The translations under genes were made by a program, and so were the position numbers. Shown in pieces: positions 54,901 to 63,382 of a DNA stretch of 64,000 nt. Location of the stretch: contig DASQKI010000071.1 of the NCBI GenBank assembly GCA_035630615.1, forward strand, positions 1-64,000. The letters are read 5' to 3'. Position 1 is the stretch's first letter. Each line of letters starts with the position of its first letter. The notes below the pieces were generated by a model. That model had not been told where the DNA came from. It made no database searches and worked only from the letters and a program-made list of their open reading frames with translations. The DNA comes from DATFRX01 sp035630615. Its GTDB lineage: Bacteria > Actinomycetota > Actinomycetes > Propionibacteriales > Nocardioidaceae.

Positions 54901-55945
54901 GGATGCCGAGCTTGTCGAGCGTGACCGACGGGTCCGGCGAGATGAGGTGTTGGTGCGTTGTCAGCCCTTCGCCGTCGATGAAGATCACCAGATGCTGCGG
55001 CGGCAGGTGCTCCTGTCCGCGGGCGCGCTGGTGGCGGTCGACCCGGGCCTCCATCGTCGGCGCCAGCATCTCCGCCATGCCGGACACGCTGTTGGCGATG
55101 AGACGGGCCGGAACGTCGCCGTCCATGAACTGGGTCTCTTGCGCGTGTGGCAGCCACTTCGCCCAGTCCCAGTGGTCGGAGTTGGCCTCGGACCGCACGA
55201 CCGCCACCTGCACCTCGTGCGGTGCGTGAAACGTGGCGAGCTCCATCGCCATCGCCGTCGCCAGGTCACGAGTCGCGGCCGGGGCGCCCAGCAGGCTCAG
55301 CGTGCCGATCGTGCGCAGGTCGACCGTGATCGGCTGGTCGCGCAGCAGTGAATACCTCGCGTGCAGCTCCTTGGCCGCCTGGAGGCAGACCGGGTCGAAC
55401 TCGTTCAACGGTCCGGTGTCGGCCGCCATGATGAGGGGCGAGACGAGCGGCTGATCGCCGGTGCCGATCCGTACGACGAGGAAGTCGGAGTCGTGCAGTC
55501 GGCGTTCCCAGCGTCGAGCGTCGTTGCGGGCGACGTCGACCAGCCGGTCGGATTGGGGATGCCGCCACGCCTCGCTGCGACGCTGTACGGCGATCCGGGC
55601 ACGCAGCGTGTGCCGCATCTGCTCGATGTAGTCGAGGTAGCGCTCGCGGCCCTCGCGCAGTTGCTTCTTCGGCCCGGTGCGCTGGCTGATGATCATGATC
55701 GTCGCGAAGCAGATCGCGCCACACAGGACCAGGAGGCTGGCGACGGCCTGGATCTTGCTGGCTCCCGCCGTCAAGGCGCCGGTCAGGGCGCCCGTGCCCA
55801 TCATCATCGGCATCATGATCATGCCGAGGCCGGCCATCGCCGGTGGGGCCTGGGGTGTGCCCGGCGGTTCGGCGATCTCGAGGTTGCCGGGGTCGACGGT
55901 CGGCGGCGCGGTCCGCGGCGGACGCTTCACCAGCGTGGTCGTCAC
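51974..55945 (-). CDS. eccC: Type VII secretion ATPase EccC (single polypeptide)
   Basis: 1323 residues, motor of the ESX/type VII system. Two N-terminal hydrophobic helices (about 38-60 and 65-87), then FtsK/SpoIIIE ATPase domains. Walker A sites: GATGSGKSE near 485 (Walker B VIVDEFSELL), GAPQTGKST near 830 and GDGETGKTN near 1118 (VVVADDYDLI). VDFKGGATF and the sensor segment LASQKLEMGKIRGLESHLSYR support the first domain. All three nucleotide sites are present in one chain, unlike the split EccCa/EccCb of ESX-1. GTG with GAGGAG 8-9 bases upstream. Divergent from eccD; no eccB, eccE or mycosin gene is in the window. Confidence 0.95.
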   Translation of the reverse strand: MTTTLVKRPPRTAPPTVDPGNLEIAEPPGTPQAPPAMAGLGMIMMPMMMGTGALTGALTAGASKIQAVASLLVLCGAICFATIMIISQRTGPKKQLREGRERYLDYIEQMRHTLRARIAVQRRSEAWRHPQSDRLVDVARNDARRWERRLHDSDFLVVRIGTGDQPLVSPLIMAADTGPLNEFDPVCLQAAKELHARYSLLRDQPITVDLRTIGTLSLLGAPAATRDLATAMAMELATFHAPHEVQVAVVRSEANSDHWDWAKWLPHAQETQFMDGDVPARLIANSVSGMAEMLAPTMEARVDRHQRARGQEHLPPQHLVIFIDGEGLTTHQHLISPDPSVTLDKLGIHVVTLLEHRRDEPERIEDRIQLGPDGNMTLASRVLPFRRDLVPSGVPAVIARQLSPLRINEDEEGGGDNLSHTVGLPEILGVDDPAGLEPRRTWRPRSLRELLRVPIGVGSNGHTVMLDLKESAHGGMGPHGLVVGATGSGKSEMLRTLVSSLVINHGPDRLALMLVDFKGGATFAAMEDIPHIAGIITNLQDDLTLVDRMHDALFGEMQRRQEILKAVGNLPNVTAYQDLIDAGEQLEPLPHLLVIVDEFSELLTAKPDFAELFVAIGRIGRSIGVHQLLASQKLEMGKIRGLESHLSYRISLRTFSENESRDAIGVPDAYHLPPEPGSGYLKVDTTVFERFKAALVSSPYTPPNEGPKTMVPVVPYLSVNGLGSWIAEQQAVLAAQTNGDEPAGPASKHEQSNLDVICERLTGAGAPKVRQVWLEPLPEVLPLDQVMEVDGRGEPGTVDAFLGMVDDPSHQDQFPLKWDFTGGEGNLVIAGAPQTGKSTLIRTMISSLSLRYAPGDVAFYCIDYGGGSLRQLAELPHVAAVATRVEPERINRTIVEVINILESREEFFREHNLDSVAALRIARAEGKLPADTPGDIFLIVDGWGSFREDFDTMEFTIGEVAARGLNYGVHVVLTVAQNMHVRMRMQSAFGGHIELRLTDSFDSSIGRKLMDKLPKEITGRGIVDISDGLILQAAVPRIDGGDTKADLPDAQRDLVATIKDRWPTSAVQRVQVLPGLIKYDELPAVTPGAAAVPVGVSDQNLGPADVNLFGSDPHLLVYGDGETGKTNLLKLLVKQLIAARTAKQLGFVVVDYRRSLLDVVPEEYLVTYCTSEQQTAETAAQVAGAIRERVPGPDVTSEQLRNRSWWTGVDVVVVADDYDLISTQSGNPLQVLLEFVPQGRDLGMHLVISRRMGGLSRAIFEPLLQRLNDIQTPGLLFSGDRMEGRLVNGVVPRKMPAGRAVYAPRGGVSAASQVQVALLDDSE

Positions 55946-56108
55946 AGCACAAGCTCCTCACAATTGGATCCCGCCCACGCCCGATCACCGTGGGTGTGGT
56001 GACATAGACAACGATATGCTCCCGCTGATCTCGGGGCTATCGGCGCATGCCGTCGTTGTCCTCGAGAGGCGTAGCCCGCCACGACGCTCGACTCGACCGG
56101 GAGGCCAG

Positions 56109-57455
56109 GTGCTCACCGCCTATAGCCGTGTGACCGTGGTGAGCGGTGCGCGCAAGGTCGACCTCGCGTTACCCAGTGCGCTACCGGTCGCGGACGTCGT
56201 CCCGCAGGTGCTTCGCTACTGCGTACCCGACGGAGATCAGCACCGACCCACGGCGTTCAGCCTTGCTCGGCTCGGTGGCCTGCCTCTGTCGCTCAACCAG
56301 ACGCTCGCCGAGGCCGGCGTCCTCGACGGCGAGGTACTCGAGCTGCGCGGCGAAGGGGCATCGGTTCGTCCGGCGCTCGTCGAGGACGTACGCGACGCGC
56401 TCGAAGACAGCGTGGACGCCGCCGGCGGATGGTGGACCCCTCGTACGACGCTGACCTTCAGCCTGATCGCCGGCGCCGCCGTCCTCGCACTGCTCGCCCT
56501 GGTCCAGTACTTCTTCCCCGAGCTCATCGGGGGCAGCACTGACGCGCAAGTGGTCTCGGCCCTCACCGCGCTGGCCGTCTCCTTCGGCCTGATGGTCTGG
56601 GCGGCGGTGTTCAACCACGGCTGGGTGGCGCAGGTGCTGGCCGGGGTCGCGATGGCCTGGGCGTTCCTGTCCGGCAGCGTGGTGGGTGTCGCCGCCGACG
56701 TCGACCCCTTCGTCGTCCTCATGCTGGGCTGGATCTTCGTCGCCGTCGTCGTCGCGCTGGCCCGGGTGTGCACCGAGGTCGCCATGCCGCACGTGACGGT
56801 CGGGGTCGTGCTGGTAGCGACCGGCCTCGCCGTGAGCTTCGTCGGTATGGCCGACATCGACGTCCACCAAGTGCACCGGATCACACCGGCCGTCGCGATG
56901 CTGGCCGCCGGTGTGCTGCCGCGCCTGACCCTGTCGGTCGGCGGTCTGGCCAGTGCGGACTACCGAGTACGCCATGCCGGCCGGATCAGCGCGGAGAGCC
57001 TGGCCAGCCGCTATCGCCAGAGCAACTGGATGCTGCTCGGTGGCCTGGTCGGATTCGCCCTCGTGGTGGTCTGGTGCAGCTTCTGGCTCACCTTCAGCAC
57101 CGGATCGTGGGACCGCTACCTCGCGCTCAGCGTCGGAGCCGCGGCCCTGCTGCGGTCGCGGGTCTACTCGCGGACGCCTCACATGGTGCCGCTCCGCGCC
57201 GCCGCCGTCGCCATCGGCGTCATGCAGCTGGTCCGGCTCACCGAGGACGTACCCGAGCTTCGCGAGTGGGTGATCCCCGCCTTCGCCGGCGTGGCGCTGC
57301 TCCTCGTGGCGATCAGCAGCCTGCCGATGACCGACATCACGCGGGCCCAGATCAAGCGGGTGCTCAACATCGCCGAGTTCCTCGTCATCGTCGACATGGT
57401 CGTGGTGACGATGGGCGCCGCAGGCGTGTTCAGCGAGATCCAGGACCGACTATGA
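56109..57455 (+). CDS. eccD: Type VII secretion membrane protein EccD
   Basis: 448 residues. N-terminal YukD/ubiquitin-like domain (LTAYSRVTVVSGARKVDLAL, then PSALPVADVVPQVL) followed by eleven hydrophobic segments from about residue 115 to the C-terminus, matching the EccD layout that lines the ESX pore. GTG start with GGGAGG close upstream; an in-frame ATG at 56016 is possible. The stop overlaps a 22-codon ORF (ATGA). Divergent from eccC, sharing a 163-base promoter region. Confidence 0.9.
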   Translation: MLTAYSRVTVVSGARKVDLALPSALPVADVVPQVLRYCVPDGDQHRPTAFSLARLGGLPLSLNQTLAEAGVLDGEVLELRGEGASVRPALVEDVRDALEDSVDAAGGWWTPRTTLTFSLIAGAAVLALLALVQYFFPELIGGSTDAQVVSALTALAVSFGLMVWAAVFNHGWVAQVLAGVAMAWAFLSGSVVGVAADVDPFVVLMLGWIFVAVVVALARVCTEVAMPHVTVGVVLVATGLAVSFVGMADIDVHQVHRITPAVAMLAAGVLPRLTLSVGGLASADYRVRHAGRISAESLASRYRQSNWMLLGGLVGFALVVVWCSFWLTFSTGSWDRYLALSVGAAALLRSRVYSRTPHMVPLRAAAVAIGVMQLVRLTEDVPELREWVIPAFAGVALLLVAISSLPMTDITRAQIKRVLNIAEFLVIVDMVVVTMGAAGVFSEIQDRL

Positions 57456-57520
57456 GTGCGGCCATGGTGCAGGGGGCGACGACGATCGACGACGCCGGGT
57501 CGGGAGGTAGCGATGGCTGA
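57452..57520 (+). CDS. Possible 22-residue coupling peptide between eccD and the ParA-like gene
   Basis: ATG overlaps the eccD stop (ATGA), and its own TGA (57518-57520) overlaps the start of the next gene at 57513. Product MSAAMVQGATTIDDAGSGGS plus two residues. It bridges what would otherwise be an untranslated gap and could carry ribosomes onto the next start. The next gene also has its own GGGAGG site, so it may be fortuitous. Confidence 0.3.
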   Translation: MSAAMVQGATTIDDAGSGGSDG

Positions 57521-58856
57521 CGAAGAAGGCCCGACCGAGCAAGAGCTCGAGGCGCGCCGTCGGGCATCGGCCCAGGACGCCGCGGGCGATCTGGCCCGGA
57601 TGGGTGTCGACCCGCGTCTGTTGGGTCTCGACCCTGTGATGTCACCGCCCCCCGCTGAGCAGCCGTCGGCGCCCGAGCCGCCACCGAGCCATCAGCCGGA
57701 GCCGGCAGCACCGGCGACTGGCGAGGGTGTCGGCGGACCGGTGGCGTATGGCGAGTCCGATCAGGCGCCGCGCTCGGACCGTGGTGATGTCGTGCCGCTG
57801 CGTCCGGAGTTTGCCGGGCCCACGCCGATGCCCGTCGGGCCGCCGTCCGCTTCGACTCCGCCGCCCTCGAACCCGGCGATGAACCCGGCACTCGGACCGC
57901 CGCCCGGGCACTACCTCGCGCCACCGACCCAGCAGGCGCCCGCGCCGCAACCCGCCCCGGCGGCATCGCCCTACTCGGCGACCAGCGCTCCGGTCGAGGA
58001 GATGCTGGCCCGGACCGCGGCCGGCAAGCCCGCACCCAACACGTCCGGCCGGTGGATGAAGGCCGTGACCTTCGGTCTCGTGACGCCCGACGCGGCGGAG
58101 ACCGTCGGGTCCGAGCGGATGCTGGTCGGCGCCCTGCGGACGAGGCAAGCCGACCGACGCGTGGTGGCGTTCAACGCCGGCAAGGGTGGGGTCGGCACGA
58201 CGACCGTCGCGCTGGGCGTCGCGACCGCATTCGCGGCGCTGCGCGACGATCCGACCGTCCTCGTCGACGCCCATTCGGGCACCGCGTCCCTCGGACAGAT
58301 GCTCGGCGTGCCCGCGGCGCTGACGGGCCGCGACCTCGTCGCCGACGCCGACGCCGAGCCGACCGTCGTCCCCGGCGGACTGCGGGTCGTCGACGGTTGC
58401 GGATGGGGCACTCCGCTGCGTCGGGCCGACGTGCCGCCGCTGCTCGACCGGCTCGGCCGCGACCATGCGTTCACCCTCGTCGACGTCGGCAACGACCCCG
58501 GCGAGGCCGCGTACGCCGCACTCGCTCGTAGCGACCAGACGGTGATTGTCACCTGTGCCGGGGCATGGGGGCTCTCGAGCGCTCGAGTGGCGGCCGCGCG
58601 GCTACGCGATGTCGACACGTTTGCGATCGACCGCGCCATCTACGTCGTCGTGTGCACCAACGACGAGTCCTATCGCAAGGTGCATCGCGAGGTCATGCAG
58701 CAGCTTGCCCAAGGACCCGTGCGAGCGGTCGTCGTACCGCCGGACCCCGAGCTCGCCACCGGGCAGCCGTTCGACCCGAGCCGGGTCCGGCCGACGACGC
58801 GGGAGGCAATGCTCGAGGTCGCCGCCGCGATCGCGGTCACGAGCGGCGTGCACTGA
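57513..58856 (+). CDS. EspI-like MinD/ParA ATPase with Pro-rich N-terminus
   Basis: 447 residues. Residues 1-190 are low-complexity and Pro/Ala-rich, resembling the N-terminus of mycobacterial EspI. The rest is a MinD/ParA fold: P-loop FNAGKGGVGTTTVALG (about 228-243; Thr at the second Lys position, as in CpaE/TadZ proteins), VLVDAHSGTASLGQML, and FTLVDVGNDPGEAAYAAL as switch II. Probably spatially or conformationally regulates the adjoining secretion apparatus. GGGAGG 5 bases upstream. Its stop overlaps the next ATG (TGATG). Confidence 0.85.
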   Translation: MADEEGPTEQELEARRRASAQDAAGDLARMGVDPRLLGLDPVMSPPPAEQPSAPEPPPSHQPEPAAPATGEGVGGPVAYGESDQAPRSDRGDVVPLRPEFAGPTPMPVGPPSASTPPPSNPAMNPALGPPPGHYLAPPTQQAPAPQPAPAASPYSATSAPVEEMLARTAAGKPAPNTSGRWMKAVTFGLVTPDAAETVGSERMLVGALRTRQADRRVVAFNAGKGGVGTTTVALGVATAFAALRDDPTVLVDAHSGTASLGQMLGVPAALTGRDLVADADAEPTVVPGGLRVVDGCGWGTPLRRADVPPLLDRLGRDHAFTLVDVGNDPGEAAYAALARSDQTVIVTCAGAWGLSSARVAAARLRDVDTFAIDRAIYVVVCTNDESYRKVHREVMQQLAQGPVRAVVVPPDPELATGQPFDPSRVRPTTREAMLEVAAAIAVTSGVH

Positions 58857-59443
58857 TGTCGACGACGCCTCCCGAGCCACCCCCACGGGTGTCCGACCCG
58901 CCTCCGGCGCCCGAGTTCGACATCCCCAATGCCGAGAAGTACATGCTCGAGGCGGACGTCATGCGCCGCCGCCAGCTGCGCTCGGCGCTGCTCCACGGTT
59001 CGACCCGCACGTGGCGTGAGCACCGCAAGGTCTGGCCCGGCGTCGTCGCGGGTCTCGTCGCGGTTGGTCTAGTTATCGCGATCATCGCGGTGAAGTCGGC
59101 CTACGACAAGGACACGGAAAACCGGCAGGACGACGAGCTGCAGGCCTTCTGCGACGACGTCTCGCGCGATGCCGAGACGACGCTCGACGAACTCGACGTG
59201 AACGAGGCCGAGGACGTCCAGAGCGCGGCCGACGGCGCCCGTAGCCTCGCCGACAGCGTTCCCGATCACGTGGCCGGCGAGATACAAGACGCCGCAGAGA
59301 CGATCGCCGATCAGCTCTACAAGATGGTCGACGCCGAAGCCGCAGGCGACAGCGACAAGCTGGACCGGCTCGAGACCGACGATGCGTACGTTCAGGCGAA
59401 GGCTGATCTCGCCACATTCAACGACGAGCACTGCTCCGATTGA
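58856..59443 (+). CDS. Single-pass membrane protein of the secretion operon
   Basis: 195 residues. A Pro-rich N-terminus (TTPPEPPPRVSDPPPAPEFD), a basic stretch (RRRQLRSALLHGSTRTWREH), one transmembrane helix at about 64-84 (VVAGLVAVGLVIAIIAV) and an acidic, helical extracytoplasmic domain with two Cys (FCDDVS, EHCSD). No family recognised. Coupled to the ParA-like gene by TGATG; last gene before a 149-base gap. Confidence 0.75.
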   Translation: MSTTPPEPPPRVSDPPPAPEFDIPNAEKYMLEADVMRRRQLRSALLHGSTRTWREHRKVWPGVVAGLVAVGLVIAIIAVKSAYDKDTENRQDDELQAFCDDVSRDAETTLDELDVNEAEDVQSAADGARSLADSVPDHVAGEIQDAAETIADQLYKMVDAEAAGDSDKLDRLETDDAYVQAKADLATFNDEHCSD

Positions 59444-59592
59444 GTCGTCAACCACTCCGCCGGCGGTGACTGAGCGTGCGCGTCGTCGTGTACCTTGTGT
59501 ACGGACTCTGGTGCGTCGGGGGCTGCCGGGACAACGCCCGTACCCGCCCCCCGCGAACGTCGTAGCCGAGTGGTGATCCGAGAGGTTTGGCG

Positions 59593-60288
59593 ATGGCTGA
59601 CACCCGTACTTCCGCAAGCCGCCGCGCGGCGCCGCAGACCAGCGCGTCCCGGTTGCCGTCGTCACGCGAACGACGTCCGGCGCTCGCCGCGTTGGCGATC
59701 CTGCTGATCGTCGGAGGCGCGTTCGCCAGCGGCTTCCTCGCCTTACAGGCGGGCAATCGCGCCGACTACCTGCGAGTGAAGGCTGATGTGCCACAGGGCG
59801 CCGAGATCACCGACGCCGACCTCGAGACCGTCAGCCTGCCGGAGGACATGGACGGCGTCATCTCGAGCGACGACTCTGAAGACGTCGTCGGCCTCCGTGC
59901 GGTGACTCCTTTGCTGGCGGGCACGATTCTGATGCCCGACATGCTGGATGACGGCTCGGCGATCCCAGCCGGCAAGGAGGTCGTCCCCTTCGGCGTCGAG
60001 GCCAGCAACATCGACCCCGACATCGAGGAGGGCGCGGCGCTGCACGTCTATGTCAGCCCAGACGAGGAGGGCGGCAACCCCGACAGCTATGACGCGACGC
60101 TCGTCTCGGCCGACTTCCCGGACGATGGGAGTGGCATCGGCGGCGACAGCAGCTCGTCCGACGTCCAGATCCGTGTCCTGATGGACAGCGCCGACGCCGA
60201 GGCGATCCAACCGGCCATCCTCGACGACCGGGTGTCGATCTCCGAGATCGCGCCGCCGCCGAGCGACGACTCCAACGGCGGCGAGTGA
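59593..60288 (+). CDS. SAF-domain (CpaB/RcpC-like) membrane protein
   Basis: 231 residues. A basic N-terminus, a signal-anchor helix (ALAALAILLIVGGAFASGFL, about 32-51), then a SAF domain (VKADVPQGAEITDADLETVS, then VGLRAVTPLLAGTIL), as in CpaB/RcpC proteins of Tad/Flp pilus systems. ATG preferred over an in-frame TTG two codons upstream because of AGAGG spacing. First gene of the Tad-like set; followed after 6 bases by the TadZ-like gene. Confidence 0.85.
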   Translation: MADTRTSASRRAAPQTSASRLPSSRERRPALAALAILLIVGGAFASGFLALQAGNRADYLRVKADVPQGAEITDADLETVSLPEDMDGVISSDDSEDVVGLRAVTPLLAGTILMPDMLDDGSAIPAGKEVVPFGVEASNIDPDIEEGAALHVYVSPDEEGGNPDSYDATLVSADFPDDGSGIGGDSSSSDVQIRVLMDSADAEAIQPAILDDRVSISEIAPPPSDDSNGGE

Positions 60289-60294
60289 GCCGCG

Positions 60295-61176
60295 ATGGGT
60301 CTGCTCGCCGTTGCCTCCGCGAAAGGATCGCCAGGCGCCACCACGACGGCGCTGCTGTTCGGCGCCCTGTGGCCGCGGTCGGTCATCGTGGCGGAGTGCG
60401 ACCCCCACGGCGGTGATGTCGCGGCCCGGCTGCCGGCCGAAAACGGCGGCGTCATCGATCCCGATCGCGGTCTGCTGAGCCTTGGCGCGGCCGGACGCAA
60501 GATGCTGCGACCCGACCTGGTGCCCGAGCACACCCAGCGCATCTCGGGTGGCCTCGACGTCTTGATCGGCGTCCGGATGCCGGAGCAGTCGGCCGGCCTC
60601 GCCCAGCAGTGGGGACAGCTCGGCCCGATCTTCGGTGGCATCCCGGGCTACGACGTGATCGCCGACATGGGCCGGCTCGGCGCGTCCACACCACAAAACG
60701 TCATGCTGGCATCGGCCAACGATCTGGTCATGGTCTGCGACACCCAGCCCAGCAACGTGGTTCACATGCGCGAGCGCATCCTGGCACTTCACCCGGCGCT
60801 CCATCCCGAGTCGTCGAGCGGCACCCGCATCCACATCGCGGTCGTCGCGGATCCCAAGCGGCGGCAAGCCGTGCGCGAGATCGGGGACGCCATGCGACGG
60901 GCCGCCGCGTCGGTCGCCGAGGTCTATCACCTGGCTGACGACCCGAAGGGAGCTGGCTTTTTCTCCGGAGAGATCACCGGGCGGCCCGACCGGACCGCGT
61001 TGGTCAAGTCGGCTCTGCCCGTCGTTGCGCGGCTGGCCGCCGACACGGAGCCGTTCTTTGTCGAGCCGTCCATGCAACCGATGGAGTCCGGTGAGGCGTC
61101 TCAATGGCCGGGGTGGCAGCCGGGCGAGCCTCAGCAGGCACCCGGTGTCCCGACGATCGGAGGTGACCAGCGGTGA
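60295..61176 (+). CDS. TadZ/CpaE-like MinD-family ATPase
   Basis: 293 residues. Divergent P-loop ASAKGSPGATTTALLFG at the N-terminus, ECDPHGGDVAARL as switch I and YDVIADMGRLGASTPQNV as switch II, the pattern of TadZ/CpaE proteins that localise Tad assembly. The C-terminal 30 residues are Gln/Pro/Gly-rich. The stop overlaps the tadA GTG (GTGA). Confidence 0.82.
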   Translation: MGLLAVASAKGSPGATTTALLFGALWPRSVIVAECDPHGGDVAARLPAENGGVIDPDRGLLSLGAAGRKMLRPDLVPEHTQRISGGLDVLIGVRMPEQSAGLAQQWGQLGPIFGGIPGYDVIADMGRLGASTPQNVMLASANDLVMVCDTQPSNVVHMRERILALHPALHPESSSGTRIHIAVVADPKRRQAVREIGDAMRRAAASVAEVYHLADDPKGAGFFSGEITGRPDRTALVKSALPVVARLAADTEPFFVEPSMQPMESGEASQWPGWQPGEPQQAPGVPTIGGDQR

Positions 61177-62483
61177 TCGACCATGATCTGGTTCGGCAGC
61201 TGCGCGTCCAGGTTGCTGATCGGCTCAACGACCAGCGCCGGCGCGACCAGATGAACGGCGTCTCGGCGATGTCGGTCGAGGACGAGCGCGAGTACGCCCG
61301 GTCGCTGATCGTTCAAGTACTCGAGGACCATGCGCGATACGAGATCGCCGAGGGCCGTACTCCACCGTCGGCCGACGACGAGGCATCGCTCGCCTCGGCC
61401 ATCCACTCGGCTCTCTTCGGCGTCGGGCGACTGCAGCCGCTGCTCGACGATCCCGAGGTCGAAAACGTCGACATCAACGGCTGCGACCACGTGTTCGTGC
61501 AATACGGCGACGGTCGCGAGGAGCGGCTGCCACCGGTCGCCGACGACGACGAGGAGCTCGTCGAGCTGATTCAGGTGCTCGCGGCCCACACCGGTCTGTC
61601 GAGCCGGCCGTTCGACTCGGCCAACCCGCAGCTCGACCTGCGACTGCCCGACGGATCGCGACTGTCGGCGGTGATGAACGTCTGCGCCAGACCGGCCGTC
61701 TCGATCCGCAAGGCGCGAATGGGCAAGGTCTTCCTCGACGAGCTGGTCGCCAACGGCACGTTGAGCCACGACCTCGCGTCGTTCTTGAAGGCCGCCGTCG
61801 CCGCGCGCAAAAACATCATGATCGCCGGCGCCACCAACGCCGGCAAGACCACCCTGCTACGGGCGCTCGCCAGCGAGATCTCGCCGCACGAGCGGCTGGT
61901 GACGGTCGAGCGAGCACTGGAGCTGGGGCTCGGCGAGTTCGAGGACCTCCATCCCAACGTCGTGGCCTTCGAGGAGCGGCTGCCTAACTCCGAAGGAGTC
62001 GGCGGCGTCGACATGGCCGACCTCGTGCGCCGGTCGCTGCGGATGAACCCGTCGCGCGTCATCGTGGGTGAGGTGCTCGGCGACGAGATCGTCACGATGC
62101 TCAACGCGATGAGCCAGGGCAACGACGGCTCGCTGTCGACGATCCACGCCAACTCCTCGCTCGAGGTGTTCAACCGGATCGGCACCTACGCGATCCAGGC
62201 GCGGGAGCGGCTGCCGATCGACGCGACCAACATGCTGATCGCCGGCGCCCTCGACTTCGTCGTCTTCTTGCGAAAGCACAACGACTACATCGGCGGCGGG
62301 ACGCAGCGCCGGGTCGTCGAGAGCGTCCGCGAGGTCGTCGGCCACGACGGTCAGGTGCTGTCGAGCGAGGTGTTCGCACCGGATCCGGACGGTCGGGCCG
62401 CCGCCCACGCACCGATCTCGTGTATCGCCGACCTCGAGGCCGAGGGCTATCGTCCGATCGTGCACGGCAGGTGGGCCGGTTGA
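61173..62483 (+). CDS. tadA: TadA/CpaF-family secretion ATPase
   Basis: 436-residue type II/IV secretion ATPase. The N-terminal domain ends with ENVDINGCDHVFVQYGDG; Walker A GATNAGKTTLLRALAS near residue 219, Asp/His-box region VTVERALELGL, Walker B SRVIVGEVLGDEIVTML and GNDGSLSTIHANSS. Drives assembly or secretion through the TadBC platform. Translationally coupled to the TadZ-like gene and to tadB. Confidence 0.93.
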   Translation: MIDHDLVRQLRVQVADRLNDQRRRDQMNGVSAMSVEDEREYARSLIVQVLEDHARYEIAEGRTPPSADDEASLASAIHSALFGVGRLQPLLDDPEVENVDINGCDHVFVQYGDGREERLPPVADDDEELVELIQVLAAHTGLSSRPFDSANPQLDLRLPDGSRLSAVMNVCARPAVSIRKARMGKVFLDELVANGTLSHDLASFLKAAVAARKNIMIAGATNAGKTTLLRALASEISPHERLVTVERALELGLGEFEDLHPNVVAFEERLPNSEGVGGVDMADLVRRSLRMNPSRVIVGEVLGDEIVTMLNAMSQGNDGSLSTIHANSSLEVFNRIGTYAIQARERLPIDATNMLIAGALDFVVFLRKHNDYIGGGTQRRVVESVREVVGHDGQVLSSEVFAPDPDGRAAAHAPISCIADLEAEGYRPIVHGRWAG

Positions 62484-63382
62484 TCGAGGAGTACCGCCTC
62501 CCACTCGCGCTGACTGCCGGCACTGTGGTCGGCATCGGGCTGCTGCTCTTCGTCCTGTCGATCGTCGGGTTGCCGCGCCGGGAGGCCGCGACTCCCGGCG
62601 GCCGAAGCGGTGGGGGACTCGACCTGCAGCGCACGTCGGTCAGGGTCGCGTTCGGTGTCGGCGTCGGGCTCATCACTCTGGTGGTCACCCGCTGGGTGAT
62701 CCTGGCGATCGCGCTCGGATTCCTCGCAGCCTTCTGGGACAAGCTCTTCGGCGGCGTGCAGTCGGAGCGGAAGGCCATCAACCGGCTCGACGGCCTCGCC
62801 GCGTGGACAGAAGCGCTGCGCGACACGATCGCCGGCGCGGTCGGTTTGGAGCAGGCGATCCCGGCCACCGCGGTCAACGCCGCCCCGACGGTACGGCCCG
62901 CGCTCAACCTGCTCGTCGACCGGCTGCGCGTACGCGAGCCGCTGCCGAGCGCGCTGCTGAAGTTCTCCGACGACCTCGACGACTCGTCGGCCGACCTGAT
63001 CGTGGCCGCTCTCATCCTCAACTCGCGGCTACGTGGGCCGGGCCTGCGCGACGTGCTCGGCGCATTGGCCGATTCTGCACGTGAGGAACTCGATCTTCGG
63101 CGCCGTGTCGAGGGAAGTCGCCGGAGTACGCGGCGCAGCGTACAGCTGGTCGTCATCATCACGCTGGCCGTGCCGGCCTTGCTGGTGCTGTTCAACCCGG
63201 ACTACGTCGCGCCGTACGAGACCTTCGAGGGTCAGATCGTGCTGAGCATCGTGATCGGGATGTTTGGACTTGGCATCGTGTGGCTGCGGCGGCTAGCCGG
63301 TGTCGAGGCGCCCGAGCGCTTCCTCATCGAGAGCCGTCATCAGCGCAGCCTGCAGGCACAGTCCGAGGTGACGACCGGATGA
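62471..63382 (+). CDS. tadB: TadB-type platform protein (type II secretion F domain)
   Basis: 303 residues. Hydrophobic helices near 10-35, 60-95 and two at the C-terminus (VVIITLAVPALLVLF, VLSIVIGMFGLGIVWLRRL), flanking a GspF-type cytoplasmic domain (LAAWTEALRDTIAGAVGLEQ). The start is uncertain: GTG 62471 gives an overlap of 13 bases with tadA, while TTG 62480 would give a TTGA overlap. The 3' end overlaps tadC by 4 bases. Confidence 0.88.
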   Translation: MGRLIEEYRLPLALTAGTVVGIGLLLFVLSIVGLPRREAATPGGRSGGGLDLQRTSVRVAFGVGVGLITLVVTRWVILAIALGFLAAFWDKLFGGVQSERKAINRLDGLAAWTEALRDTIAGAVGLEQAIPATAVNAAPTVRPALNLLVDRLRVREPLPSALLKFSDDLDDSSADLIVAALILNSRLRGPGLRDVLGALADSAREELDLRRRVEGSRRSTRRSVQLVVIITLAVPALLVLFNPDYVAPYETFEGQIVLSIVIGMFGLGIVWLRRLAGVEAPERFLIESRHQRSLQAQSEVTTG

